Shown: piece by piece, positions 1 to 11,858 of the stretch
Layout: each line of letters opens with the position of its first letter
Position numbering within the stretch: the stretch's first letter is position 1
Source of the DNA: Glandiceps talaboti
Lineage: Eukaryota; Hemichordata; Enteropneusta; Spengelidae
NCBI RefSeq assembly: GCF_964340395.1
Contig: NC_135554.1
Span: 6,962,975-7,026,974 of the forward strand
Reading direction: 5' to 3'
DNA length: 64,000 bases
The notes under the pieces: model-generated
The model's database searches: none
Seen by the model: the letters and a program-made list of their open reading frames with translations, nothing else
Told to the model about the DNA's origin: nothing
Made by a program: the position numbers and the translations under genes

Positions 1-167
1 TTATGTACTTTCTGAACTTGTATAGCAATCGGCTAATTCCATGCTGGTTTTTTTAAATTGCTGTATAATTTTATTTTTGCAATTGACCTTATCGAATCAT
101 TAAAATAATGCTTCTACCGAATTATTTATCAACAACTTTAATTATCGTGCATTTAATTTTATTTCAG

Positions 168-459
168 ATGTGAATGAAGGTGGCGAGATTCCATTACTCC
201 ACGCTGGTCAATATTCTTTTCCATTTGTATTTCAATTCCCGAATGACCAAAGTCTTCCCTGTTCATTTGAATGTGGGAAGATAGCATCTATACGTTACTA
301 TGTACAGGCTAATATGGATATCTCGTGGGCAGTTGATCCCATGGCTGAGCGATATTTCTCGTTTGTTGGCAGTCCCCTTGATTGTAATCTTCCACGCTAT
401 CAGGTATGTTTACAATCTCAAATACAATAACAGCCGTCAGTGTACTATTTTTAGACGTC

Positions 460-512
<53 letters not shown>

Positions 513-831
513 GGTGATAGGCAAGCAGGCAAACATATGGACATATATGCATGCAAGCAGACATACACATACATACAGACTGTTGGTGAAAGGAAGGGTG
601 GACCCCAATGGTAGACAAGTGGAGAGGCGGACATGTGGGCCTACAGACATGCAGGCAGATAGATAGAAAGACAGACAGCAAGGAGAGCAGACAGACACAT
701 GCCTGCCTACATGCGTGCCTATCTACCTACTTACCTATCTACCTACCTACCTACCTACCCAAATAACCCACCTACCCACATGTATCTACACTACACACGT
801 CAATCAGGCGGACAGGCAGACAGGCAGGATG

Positions 832-863
<32 letters not shown>

Positions 864-1632
864 ACGGACGGGCTGAATGAATGTATGAATGAATGAATGA
901 ATGAATGAATGAATGAATGAATGAATGAACGAACGAACGAACGAACGAACGAACGAACGAACGAACGAACGAACGAACGAACGAACGAACGAACGAACGA
1001 ACGAACGAACGAACGAACGAACGAACGAACGAACGAACGAACGAACGAACGAACGAATGAATGAACGAACGAACGAACGAATGAATGAATGAATGACAGA
1101 CTGAGAGACAAAAGACAAACACAGGTATAAGTTGAAATATAGGCTTATATAGCAAGCGTAATTATAAAGAAATATTATGTAAAAAAGTTCATTAAATAGC
1201 AGTCGTGTTGATACATAGATATTTTAAATAAGTGAACACCACACATGTCAAATTGTGACACATTTTTGGTTTCAAATAATAGAAAACCGTTCACGCTGCT
1301 GATAGGAAGACGCTGTGTTGTTGCTGTTGTTGTGCTAGAGGTCCCATTGCTTTGAAGGCTGAATTACAACGTACATCTTACTGTCCAGGAGAATACGTTA
1401 ACATTAGAACTAAACTAGACAACAATTCTGATAAAGCAATGAGACTTGGAGTCAAACTGGTACAGGTACAAGTAACATTGTATGTATGTATGTATGTATG
1501 TATGTATGTATGTATGTATGTATGTATGTATGTATGTATGTATGTATGTGTATGTGTGCGTGCGTGCGTGCGTGCGTGTGTGTGTATGTATATGTATGTA
1601 TGTATATATGTGTGTGTATGTGTGTGTGTGTG

Positions 1633-1675
<43 letters not shown>

Positions 1676-4645
1676 GCGTGAGTACTTACATACGTAGGTA
1701 TGGGTACTTATGTGGGCGGGGGGGGGGTCCATGTGTATGTGTGTATAACAATTTACCCAGCCTCTAATTTGTTCGCCTTTCATCTTCAGAATGTAACCAT
1801 CCATACAGAGACGCCAAAACGTGCATACAGAAGCGGGTCGTATGAAATCCTATGCTACACAAGTCCCTCAGTGCTGCCGGACCAAGAGTATATTTTAGAA
1901 ACAGCACGAATGATACAGATTCCAGTATTACCTCCATCTGTGCATTCACATGTAGTACAGATGAACTACATCATTGAGGTAAGTACTGTGGTATTATCAA
2001 CAGGATGGAGCGATTCACAATTATACTCAGATTCTCCAATTAATCGAAATTATAAATTGTTTGTCGTCGACATATTTCAAATATTAATGTTGTGGAATAC
2101 ATTTTGACGTTACATGTTTATTTCAAGTTTAAAACTACACATATGATTCAAATTCGATATGAATCTGTTGTTGTCTTGCCCCGGGTTGTCTTGACAACAC
2201 GCGGAGATCGAAACCTAACTATTTTCTAGCGATTTCTCTAGCGAAGAAGCAATCCACGACATTGCAGATATTGCGAACGATTTAGAAGCCCCTGTTGTTA
2301 TAAAATTCTGGGCTAATGGGAAAACTTGTGTTCGTATCATGTGCATGAGTGCATACCCAGATACATTGTGCACCACAGTTAAGTGGAGCATTTGAACTGA
2401 ATATTTTTTTCGTCAACAGGTTTCATTACTTGTAGACGACAAGAGTGAATTGGAGATCTATTTTCCCATCACCATTGGCAACGTGCCGTACATAGATACC
2501 AGCCCTGACACACTGCCTAAAGACATCACCTATGGTAGGTATCTAGTCATGACGTCAAATGACGTCATCATGACCATCTGTTTACAATTTCGACATTGTA
2601 CATTGAATTGTTGTTAGGCCTCATTAAAAGGTCACATTTACCAAACATACTTTTGGATTAATCCGAATTCCACCTTGAGGTCAACTTATTTGCCGTCTTT
2701 CACAATAATATATTTTGTGTGTGTACGAAGAAGCTCTTCGAGGTTACAATTATGTCCTCCGAGTAAGTCAGTTAATAATCTCAATTCCCATGGTGACGAT
2801 TTGAACTTTACTTATAGCGCCAAAGAATACGCAGTGAGCGAACTTGAAACGATGAAGGCGATCGAGTGACTTCTAATATGTAGAGACCTTTTTCTCCGAT
2901 GATTTTCAACAGATTGGCTTTGAACCCCTGAATGTCAACGACACCAAATGATACCGAAGAGTCACGTTTTAGTTCTGTCTACTAGTGTATTCACTATAGT
3001 GAGAAAGCTTTACGTGTCATATATACAACACAATATTATAGTTTTCACTACACAAATACAGCAGGGCGACCTAGGGATCCAGGTGGACATTTATGTATAT
3101 ATCTTTGGAGAGATGAGGGAGGAGGAATGACAAAAATGTGCAAAATTAAACTTGATTAGTCGAAATGCGCTACTCAAATTCCTGCTATCCTATGAAACTA
3201 ATGAATTTCGCCATATTACTTAACACTTTTGAAACTGTATTAATTAATCAAAATCTGTCCAATATCATAAATCAAATTAATAATTAGATTGACATTCAAA
3301 AACGATTTCTAATAGGCCATTCCAGACTGCAAACAGGAAATTGAGAATACAGCGCTAGCGCCCTCGCTCAACTCGAGGGTATATCATCAACTCATAATAA
3401 GATCTTAGAGCTTTCTCCCTTGGTATTCTGTAGACGCGTAAACCAGGGACGTTTTCGTATCGTTGAGACGAGGAAAGCAGCAGTGCTCTATGCTTAACCG
3501 AGTAAACCATATACCATGTAAACCCACACAGACAGGAAGTAGAGCGCCACCACGAAACATTTTGGAAAGATCTAGACCTATTGGTCCAATCGGAAACCTT
3601 GTCTTAGCATGTTTAAATATTATTCCCTGCTATTTTGCTTCGTTTGGAATAAGAAATGACAACCTAAGGGGCATTGTCACTACGAGTTGCTAGTGACGAA
3701 ACGCTTTGGGTTACGATTATTTCCGGCTGAATAAAGAATAATATATTATGAATAATATGAGTATGCCTCCTCAAGCATAATTTATGGGAAGTCATGAAAA
3801 CGCGATTTAGAACTAGTGGTGCCGACAAGGGTTGTTGTAACATAGAACGAGCAGAGTTATATCCACATTTATTGTCCAAAGAAAAACAAAACATGAATTG
3901 TGCATACTTTTCATAAATTTATTGTTTTATTGTTTTCTATATTCTCCTCTTAGCTCATGCTTCACCATCATCATGTGGTGCATCAACAGAAGACATCCAC
4001 TACAATGATGGTGAAAGAGTTACCCAGCTGAAACCGTTCTCCCCGCTCTATGTAACTTTAGCCAACGTACCCCTGACTTACACGTGTAATGGGAACACAT
4101 CGGTCAAAATGAACTCCGATGAAGATTCCACAAAAAACACACCAGTGACAAAGATTAACAGTACAGATCGGGACGGTGTCTTCATCCGGGTCAACTCTCG
4201 ACAAGAGTATTCAGTAATGCCACGGATTCGTGCATTTCATTCCAATTCAAACAGCAGCACGACAACTGCGAGTTCTTTACTCGAAGTGCCAATAAATGAC
4301 ATCAAATTAAAATTCGGACCTCAAAATGATATTTCAACAAAGAAAAAGTCGGGCATAGTATCGCCTATTGGCAGTACACGTGGAGTGCCATCTGTTAATA
4401 ATAGCAATGCAACGAGTAATGGACTCGTTAGACAGACAAAAACACAACCAGGCAGTTGTGACAAATTTGAACTTCTTCCTAGAAGAGTTACTACTGACGA
4501 AACGTTTGGAACGGACTCACCAATATACCTCGAGAGTGAACTTGTTACCCCAGGATACAGAAAATATCACTCAAAAGACGATGCCATCGGCGCGTGTATG
4601 CATTCTACTGAACAGACTTTCTGTATTTCAGGGCAATATGTGTGA
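168..4645 (+). CDS. Alpha-arrestin (arrestin domain-containing protein), 3' part
   Basis: The gene starts upstream of the window. Exons that join in frame are 168-403, 1283-1465, 1790-1978, 2420-2534 and 3954-4645, all with AG/GT borders; the stop is TGA at 4643-4645. The first exon is the end of an arrestin-N fold (FQFPND, SIRYYVQA, WAVDP). The second starts with KTV and carries a run of six cysteines before GPIALKAEL, matching the KTLCC.C...GP hinge of alpha-arrestins. The next two exons give the arrestin-C fold (IPVLPPS, MNYIIEV, FPITIGNVPY). The last exon encodes a long Ser/Thr/Asn-rich tail of about 200 residues. Family members are adaptors that bring membrane cargo to NEDD4-type ubiquitin ligases through PPxY motifs. 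I see no PPxY in this tail, only SPLY and SPIY. The introns are full of tetranucleotide repeats. The paralogue (ARRDC1-5 type) cannot be assigned. Confidence 0.85.
459..512. repeat. (CAGA)n microsatellite
   Basis: About 13 near-perfect tetranucleotide units in the arrestin intron, starting about 55 bp after the donor at 404. Degenerate CAGA, CTAC and CAGG tracts continue to about 830. Confidence 0.95.
831..1095. repeat. Compound tetranucleotide tract (GACT/GAAT/GAAC)n
   Basis: Successive blocks of GACT, GACG, GAAT and a long GAAC run (roughly 928-1056) with GAAT interruptions. It fills much of the arrestin intron between 403 and 1283. Long minus-strand ORFs reading Arg-Ser-Phe-Val repeats here are artefacts of the tract. 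Confidence 0.95.
1478..1676. repeat. (TATG)n-(GTGC)n-(GT)n-(CTGT)n compound microsatellite
   Basis: Begins only about 12 bp after the GT donor at 1466 and fills much of the 324-bp intron before the acceptor at 1789. Length changes here would directly alter intron length next to an arrestin-C exon. Confidence 0.95.
3614..3745. repeat. Fold-back (palindromic) element, family A, copy 1
   Basis: The left end (AATATTATTCCCTGC) and right end (GAATAATAT) are inverted copies. Inner arms pair imperfectly around a centre near 3680. It shares long stretches (CTAAGGGGC.TTGTCA.TACGAGT; TTCCGGCTGAAT) with the element at 22562-22705. It lies in the last arrestin intron. No coding capacity; MITE-like. Confidence 0.7.
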
Positions 4646-4890
4646 TAAAACGGCATGCAGTGTATGATGTGCTCCGGTCAATATGATTGATATCGCATAC
4701 AGTTCAGGGCAATATGTTAAATATTAGACTCCCGTTCAGGGCGATACACATGATACCCATACATGTATACGTGTACATCAGATGTATTTCAGGGTAATAT
4801 GATTAATATTACACTTACAATCTGAATTCCAAGACAACGTCCCATTTGTTAGGCCTATGTATTTCAGGGCAATATGTATGATATTGCACA
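4624..4890. repeat. Degenerate repeats of a 'TTTCAGGGCAATATG' motif
   Basis: The motif or close variants occur near 4626, 4698, 4735, 4787 and 4863. The first copy encodes the last residues (SGQYV) and the stop of the arrestin ORF, so the present C-terminus lies inside the repeat. Each copy resembles a 3' splice site (T-rich, then CAG). Confidence 0.6.
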
Positions 4891-5977
4891 TACAATGTAT
4901 TCTGTTCTTAGGGCAGTGAGCTGATGGCTGACATTGGAGTGTACGTAGAAGTTTGAAGTATAGTTATGACTAGATGCTATGCAGTGATTTACATATATAT
5001 GTAATCAGTCGATTAGTGATGTCCCACCAAATGTTAAAGGAGTCGTCTGGATTTGACATTTAGCATAACTGGGGAATAGCTAGATTTAGACCGATATATT
5101 GTCACGCTTGTGAACTTCGATTCACACTAAACATACGTTGGCGGGAATGTTCAGTTAGCTACACGCTACATCAAGTTACCCCCATACTGTATCACACATA
5201 CAAGCACACATGGAATTGCTCAACAAACACAGATTTATGGTTCGCCAATTACCACTCCAAACCAGAATGGTCTCTTTTCTCCTTCTGGCCTTGTATTGTC
5301 CAAGGTTAACGTTATGAAAATATCTATATTGCAGCCACAGGGTTTGCTATTAAACAGTGATGTCATAATATCTTCTATCTGATTGGATGACGGATGAAAG
5401 GATGACGTCATCGGTAATAATTAACTTATTATAAATGATATCGCCAGCGAAATTCTAACTTATCGTAAACTAAGACCACGTGTTCTCATAAATCTACTCT
5501 TTGACACTGTACACTGAACTGATCACAATATGTCAAAACCTATATTTTTGTCGTCATTCAACCGACAAGAGCCAGGGTTAAAATTATGTCTAGTTACTCA
5601 ATTTTAGAAGTAATATATTTTAGACAAAGGGACGACATTTGCCGAAATAATAGATATCCCAATATTGGACCATGACAATAGTTCATACCTTTCTCATGCC
5701 AACAGAAACATCTCACCACGTGAAACTGTTATCACGTAAAACAACAGCGAGTCCAATAGGACATACATATGGCTGACGTAGATGTTTGGTTTCCATGACG
5801 ACAATCACCCGTCACCCGTTCAAATCTAGTCTTGGTTCCATAAGCATATTTTTTCTCTTCAGATTTAGCAGGAAAGTATGCAAAACGTCTGCGAGTTTTA
5901 TGACAGTAAATAAATAATAAATAAACAGATTGGTACAGACAAACAATTTAACACCATGGATGTATACATCCATGCAT

Positions 5978-6028
<51 letters not shown>

Positions 6029-7834
6029 CACACACACACGCACACACGCACGCACGCACACACACGCATGCACACGCACACACATTAAAACTAGATGTTC
6101 TCAACAAAACTCGACTCAAAGGGTTCCAAATTTTGTGACAAGCCTTTGCCCTGTTAACAACGCATCGTCAGGTCAGTAAGTGAGAGAACCGCCTAATTAT
6201 GTAATGGAAATCTAGGGTGTGAAAAGCTCAGTACAAAAGAAAGGCGTGAAAAAGGGTAGAAGTGTGAACAGGGAAATTAAAAGTTAAAGTCGTTAGACAG
6301 CTAGTCGTGTTTCACTATTGAGTCCAGGCGTACATTTACCATTCTGAAGCTCTTTCTATTAAACACAAAAGTGGGACTATAACCATGCAAGGTACGTGTG
6401 AGTGGTTAATTAGCGTCCACTGTGACGAGGAGTTCAATTTTAAAATTTTGGCCTGTGTTTGATGTAAGAGAGAGAATGCTACATTTGACCTGATGAATAT
6501 CGATGTGCACGCAAAGTTGATAAGCGTAAGGGCTTGCAATGATACGATAATGGGTCAATCATGTAATTTAGTGATATATGACAACGAACCAATGATTATT
6601 AGCAAGACATGTTATGAAATAAGCTCAGTTATATGTCACTATTGCATTCTTTTTAAAATGTTATGTCTGAAAACCTCACTTTGGTTTTGGATAATTTACA
6701 CTATGATGTCAGGCAATGAGGTTATAAGTGATGACGTATCCCGTGCGCTGGTTCACACCATACGGATACAATGCTCACGTCACCACTTCTTGTGTATATT
6801 ACACTGCATATTCTACCCATACTTAATTAGCTCATTTATATATTCAATTACTTTTGGGATATCAAATCTCACAAAAACTTAATTTGATGAGACTCGCTAT
6901 GAGTTTAACAGATTGTGAATCAGCGACAATACAAAATACTCGAAATGGCATAGTATATCTGTGGTTTCTGGTTCTTGTGGTTGAAATAATAATGAAAAAA
7001 AAAATGAGGTTCGCCATCATACTTTCCGACAGTGTTATTTTCCCATAGAGTTAACACAGTATCCGGCGGCCATATTGGATACCAAAAAATTGGTTAATCT
7101 GATATAATTTTGATCTCAATTTCAAAAATATGCCTGGTGACCCCTGATGTTTTGTCTTTTGAGTTTTAAATTGCATATTCTTGGACAAAGTAATAGCAAT
7201 AGTTAACAAAGAATTAAGATTTCCCTTACAGAGGCACGTGTTACCTTAAAAGGTGACATTTAAGGCAAATACTAAAGATGACTGTATACCCTTATATAAA
7301 ATCAACTTAACTATTGACAGTAAATGCTTTGAGTCACGTCACGTGTTACCATGTATCGTTTGACCCCGGGGGTGTCACCATTTTTAACTTAATTCAATAT
7401 AATAATATTAGCTGTTAGCTATTATGAATACCTCAAGGATTCGATATTTAATTCCCTAATGGAATTCCTCTTTATGTGCACGTATAAAGAGAAAGCGAGT
7501 GCCTAGGTAGAGAATATCAAACCTTATTTACATGTACATAAATATCACTTTATTTTAATCTTGGGAATTTTTTGATACTTGATGTAAATGTATTGACAAT
7601 ACGTGTTTAATTACTATTGACATTCTGTGTCGATATTAAATTTACTGTAGATACTCAACATTTATGTAAATGATTGATGCAAATAACAGCTTTGGCTCTT
7701 AATTGTGTAACATTTTGATTATATGACATAGAACAAAATTGCTGTATTTTGCATCGTTACATAATTGTTTTGAAGATTTATCTAAATATTTGATTATAGA
7801 CGTGATCATACATTCGGTCTGTGACACCATTAGA
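4891..7834. other. Gene-free intergenic stretch
   Basis: I see no supported exon. It holds probable arrestin 3' UTR or flank, overlapping AATAAA hexamers at 909-926 of the 5-kb block (5909-5926) that could serve polyadenylation about 1.26 kb after the stop, and a (CA)n tract. Short ORFs here have no recognisable motif. Confidence 0.5.
5977..6084. repeat. (CA)n/(CACG)n microsatellite
   Basis: About 50 dinucleotide units with CG interruptions. His/Thr and Cys/Val ORFs across it are low-complexity artefacts. Confidence 0.95.
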
Positions 7835-7941
7835 CTGTAAGCCTATGTCGGGTCGTCTCGCCCCGCCCTCACCGGTCTGCGCTGAACAGGGGTAGGGGTT
7901 GACCGATGTGTGAGGGCGCCCCGTCACGACGTGCCTTACAG
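7835..7941. repeat. GC-rich fold-back element, family B, copy 1
   Basis: The element runs from CTGTAAG to CTTACAG. The left arm (CCCCGCCCTCACCGGTC) pairs with the right arm (GACCGATGTGTGAGGGCGCCCC). It is much richer in GC than its surroundings. A second, more degenerate copy lies at 21000-21087. Confidence 0.75.
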
Positions 7942-8192
7942 ATTAGGACCGTGACACCGTGACTAGTTCAGTGGTCAAGAATTGTGATTACGAAAATGAC
8001 CATATTGTACTGGTACTCTTATTCAGGTCAACTAATTTTAAGAAAAGTATTGAATTTTTAATTGTTTATTCATTGTACCCTTAAGCTTTCTTTTGCAATT
8101 TTTCAAGTACCAATTGTATATTTGAAATGCTACCTTTTACAATCCATTTTGATACCACCCCTAGAGTGATGAATGGTCAAAAAGAAACAAAG

Positions 8193-8390
8193 TCAATGTA
8201 TTAAAGGCCTGGGTTTCAATCCTAGGTATTCATATTAGTGTTAACTAATCAATGAAAAGAAAAATTCTGATTTAATATTATACGATTATTTAATTGCTCT
8301 TTGTCAACTTTTTCAATAGCGTTGCCAGACAACTGTTTTCCATGCTTAAATTCCATACCTTAACCGAACTAAGCCATCAAGGGACTAAAC
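8193..8390. repeat. Dispersed repeat, family C, copy 1
   Basis: Starts TTAAAGGCCTGGGTTTCAA and contains TATTAGTGTTA and GCCAGACAACTGTTTT. The same landmarks appear in the same order at 28049-28265. The leading segment has a weak resemblance to a Pol III B box (GGGTTTCAATCC), so a SINE origin is possible but unproven. Confidence 0.6.
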
Positions 8391-8613
8391 GGTAATTTTT
8401 TTTTGTTATTTCCGTTAATTTACGATGTTTGAAAAATAGTCAAACTTTCATCAAGAAACTGTCGAATATTTATTGGCTGAATTACTTATCTACGAGTTGT
8501 AGATGGCGCAGTACACCCTTGCTTTATGTCCATGTGTAAACAGCCGGGGACGAAATGCCCGTTTGGTGACAAATTGTGAGAATGCGGCTTATTAGGTACT
8601 CACTGGTTTACAT

Positions 8614-8803
8614 CAATCTGATTAAAATCTGATGTGTTGAAAGCGGCTAGATGCCTTTATTTACCTCTATTTCCATCGTTTTTGGACATTTGTTTTGTTC
8701 CGAGTGATCACTGCCTTCCTCTGGGAACAAAACAAACGACACAAAATAATGGACATATAGAGGTAAACAGCCACATTTACCACATCAGATTTTAATCAGA
8801 TTG
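8614..8803. repeat. Fold-back element, family D
   Basis: The 23-bp ends at 8614-8636 and 8781-8803 are perfect inverted repeats (CAATCTGATTAAAATC on the left). Pairing continues inward through TTACCTCTAT and TTTGTTTTGTTCC. A single arm with one mismatch recurs at 55006-55027. Confidence 0.85.
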
Positions 8804-10912
8804 TGCTTCAGCAAGTAGATCAAAACCACAAACCACTAAGAACTCTTAGCTTATAATTGCCTTGTTTTTTACAGACTTGCGAAAAAAATACAATTTATTT
8901 AATTAGGATCCTGTAATTTTGTTGAAAAAACTAAGTGTAAATGTGAACGATTACACTGCATTTATTTTTACATATGAATATTTTATATGAAAGCGGGTCG
9001 ACGACACTGAGGATTGTCGTTGATGGCGCTGCTGTATCGTCTGAGGAGAGTACTAAACATGTGGAGAGTAGACCCACATACCTACTGCCATATCCTTACA
9101 TTGTAATTTCAGACATGAACAAATCGTACTCCTTTGTTTCCTGTACGATGCTCTACTTACAAATTTACCTCGTTGTTCGTATTTTATATCCTTTCCTAGA
9201 AAACATATTTATAGAGGCAAACTGTTATATACTCAAGTTTGATGTTAGTACAAAGTTTATACATTATACTGGTCTTTACCAATTTTATAGGCATGCGCAG
9301 TATCTGAATTTTTACAAGCTTTCCAACAGTTGTCTAAAGATATATATCTCTTTGGAAAGCTGGTAATTTACTCTCATCATACATCATGATAAAACTCTAT
9401 AAAGGAGAACTGGGTTTGAAATCCTTTGACTTTTAACCTTTTACAGTTATGTACTACTTCCCATTTCAATGCACAGAATGTGTACAAGTGACAAACAAAC
9501 ACACCCAGAAACACATGGTACATGCATATGGACATACATACACACACACATACACACATACATGTATCCACACACACACACACTACTTACATATAGGCTA
9601 CCTCCTATGTGAATTACTGTATTAAATCATCATTTACTCTGACTTTTTAACTTGACTTTGCTAGCCAAGTTTTAAAGTTATTTGCATTTTGGAATCTACA
9701 GTTCTTAAAGACTCATTGATTTCTCAGAACTTTATCACCATCACAACCATTTTTTTCAGAGAAAGTTTTAAAGAGTTTGAAAATGAACATCAGATGGGTA
9801 TCTATGAACAAACACTTTCAAGATAGTTAGTAGATTAAAGTGAACCAGACTGAGGAATCAAATCTTTGGGATGGAAACAAGTCCAAATATAGCTATACCA
9901 GTTGACCAGTAGTAATCCACAAATCAATCATTTTTTTGAAATATGACCTTAATCTACACTTTCTGTTGTATGTGGAGTGGCACTGACCTTAATGGTTAGA
10001 TTTCAACTTACAGCCTTTCAATACATTGCTGTATGCACAAATAACAATACCAGCAAAATTACTAAAATATATCTTTTTTACATATTGTCCCAATTATCAC
10101 TAGGATGGCTTGCACATGTGATAAATGAGTTATCCGTGGTATTGATCTTCTATGGAAAAGCATATGACACTGGTAATCCAGCCTTCGATTTACTAAGATA
10201 GACGCAAACTAAATCTACTGTTCTTCGATGTGGTAGTGATAGCAGTTCCTCTGTTGTGCAGTTCTAATCTCCCTGTGATCAAGATAGTGTAAACATTGGA
10301 AGTCCCAAAACAGCACTGCAAGTTCATGGAACTCTAAATAAACTAGTTTTCAGAGACACCTCCTTACCGAGACTATAAATAAATCAATGTCCATTCAATA
10401 GCTTATCATTGTTGTATTTACAGGTTGCAACAATAGTTTTAGTTTGTGTCTATCTTAGAAAACTGAAGATTAAATTAATAGGATAATGATATATAACCCA
10501 TAAAATCCATTCTAAAATCCAAATTTGTTGAAACATATGTATTTCCATGATAAATATAGTGTGACAGTGCTGTATTACAGTACAGACGATGTTGCCATGG
10601 TGTTTCACTTTTATAACATGACATTTTTAACACCCACTCAAACAACTTCAAATGCAAAAGAAACAATTATATAGGTGCCCATGCACAGTGTGGATGTAGA
10701 AGTAGTCAAGTTGAAATGTTCATTATCAGTTGGAAAGTAAAACAAATCAAGTCATTAAAATCAAGTCCAAGCGTACTGGTGGCCTGTTTCTACTGTATTG
10801 TGAAGGAGTAGCCATAATTATCACTTTTCAATGTGACTGGGTATAGGATCCTACTGTGTGTGTGGTACCTCTGTTATTGCTAGTGTGGGGTTGAAATGCG
10901 TCTACCTTAAAT
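8804..10912. other. Gene-free AT-rich stretch
   Basis: No exon can be supported. A short (CA)n tract lies near 9539-9582. ORFs of up to 130 codons here lack recognisable motifs and do not sit between good splice sites. Confidence 0.5.
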
Positions 10913-11316
10913 GTAATGTCCAATGACTGAAACACCATAAAGGTAACATCATTTCTCCTGTAATGTCCAATGACTGAAACACCAAGGTAACATCATTTCT
11001 CCTGTAATGGCCGATGACTGAAACACCAAGGTAACATTATTTCTCCTGTAATGTCCAATGACTGAAACACCAAGATAACATAATTTCTCCTGTAATGTCC
11101 AATGACTGAAACACCAAGGTAACATAATTTCTCCTGTAATGTCCAATGACTGAAACACCAAGATAACATCATTTCTCCTGTAATGTCCAATGACTGAAGC
11201 ACCATAAAGGTAACATCATTTCTCCTGTAATGTCCAATGACTGAAACACCAAGGTAACATCATTTCTCCTGTAATGTCCAATGACTGAAACACCAAGGTA
11301 ACATTATTTCTCCTGT
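10913..11316. repeat. Minisatellite, about 44-47 bp unit, nine copies
   Basis: Nine copies of a unit containing CCAATGACTGAAACACC and ATCATTTCTCCTG. Two have a 3-4 bp insertion (CATAAAGG instead of CAAGG). It lies downstream of RPF1, about 120 bp past the likely poly(A) signal. Repetitive minus-strand ORFs across it are artefacts. Confidence 0.95.
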
Positions 11317-11436
11317 CATTAATACTGCAACAACTGATGTTATTCATTACTTGGTTTGACAAGGAACACACAAAAATAATTATAACCATTCACTTTAAAA
11401 TTAAATATTTCCACTTTTGTTGATGTTTTTTCTATA

Positions 11437-11442
11437 TTTATT
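11437..11442 (-). terminator. Candidate RPF1 polyadenylation signal
   Basis: AATAAA on the minus strand, about 415 bp after the RPF1 stop codon. It is the first good hexamer I see downstream of that stop, but no transcript evidence is available. Confidence 0.45.
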
Positions 11443-11858
11443 GATACAAGTACAAATGTACATCATTGTTTGAAATCAATAAAATATCTTTTTGATTCTT
11501 CAATTCTCCTTGTCTTTGAAGTTGATGTGGTCATTTTATTCTGATGTCTAGTAGGGGGGTTTATACATAAGTTACAGTGGCACAGCCGGGAACTCAGACT
11601 CTACTAAGCTAAAGTCAGTGAACATATACATTAATGAACATACCAGAGTTTATGATAGATGTAGTTGAGTATGCACAAACAATGCAGGTACTGACGGTGG
11701 AACGCGAGATATAACAGAGAACCACTAGCTATATTTGCAAAATGAAACAAAGTAATTTCCACATATCATCAAGTTACAGACTGTGCCCCATTAATATCAA
11801 CAGCTTGTACATGTATTTTCTCTCCATACATGTCATATGCAGGTAATCATATACACAT

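Noticed and set aside
772-1155. Overlapping minus-strand ORFs reading Ser-Phe-Val-Arg repeats
   Set aside because: Pure translation of the (GAAC)n/(GAAT)n tract. All three frames are open for the same reason.
10949-11205. Repetitive 70-codon ORFs (HWTLQEK repeats)
   Set aside because: Minisatellite translation only.
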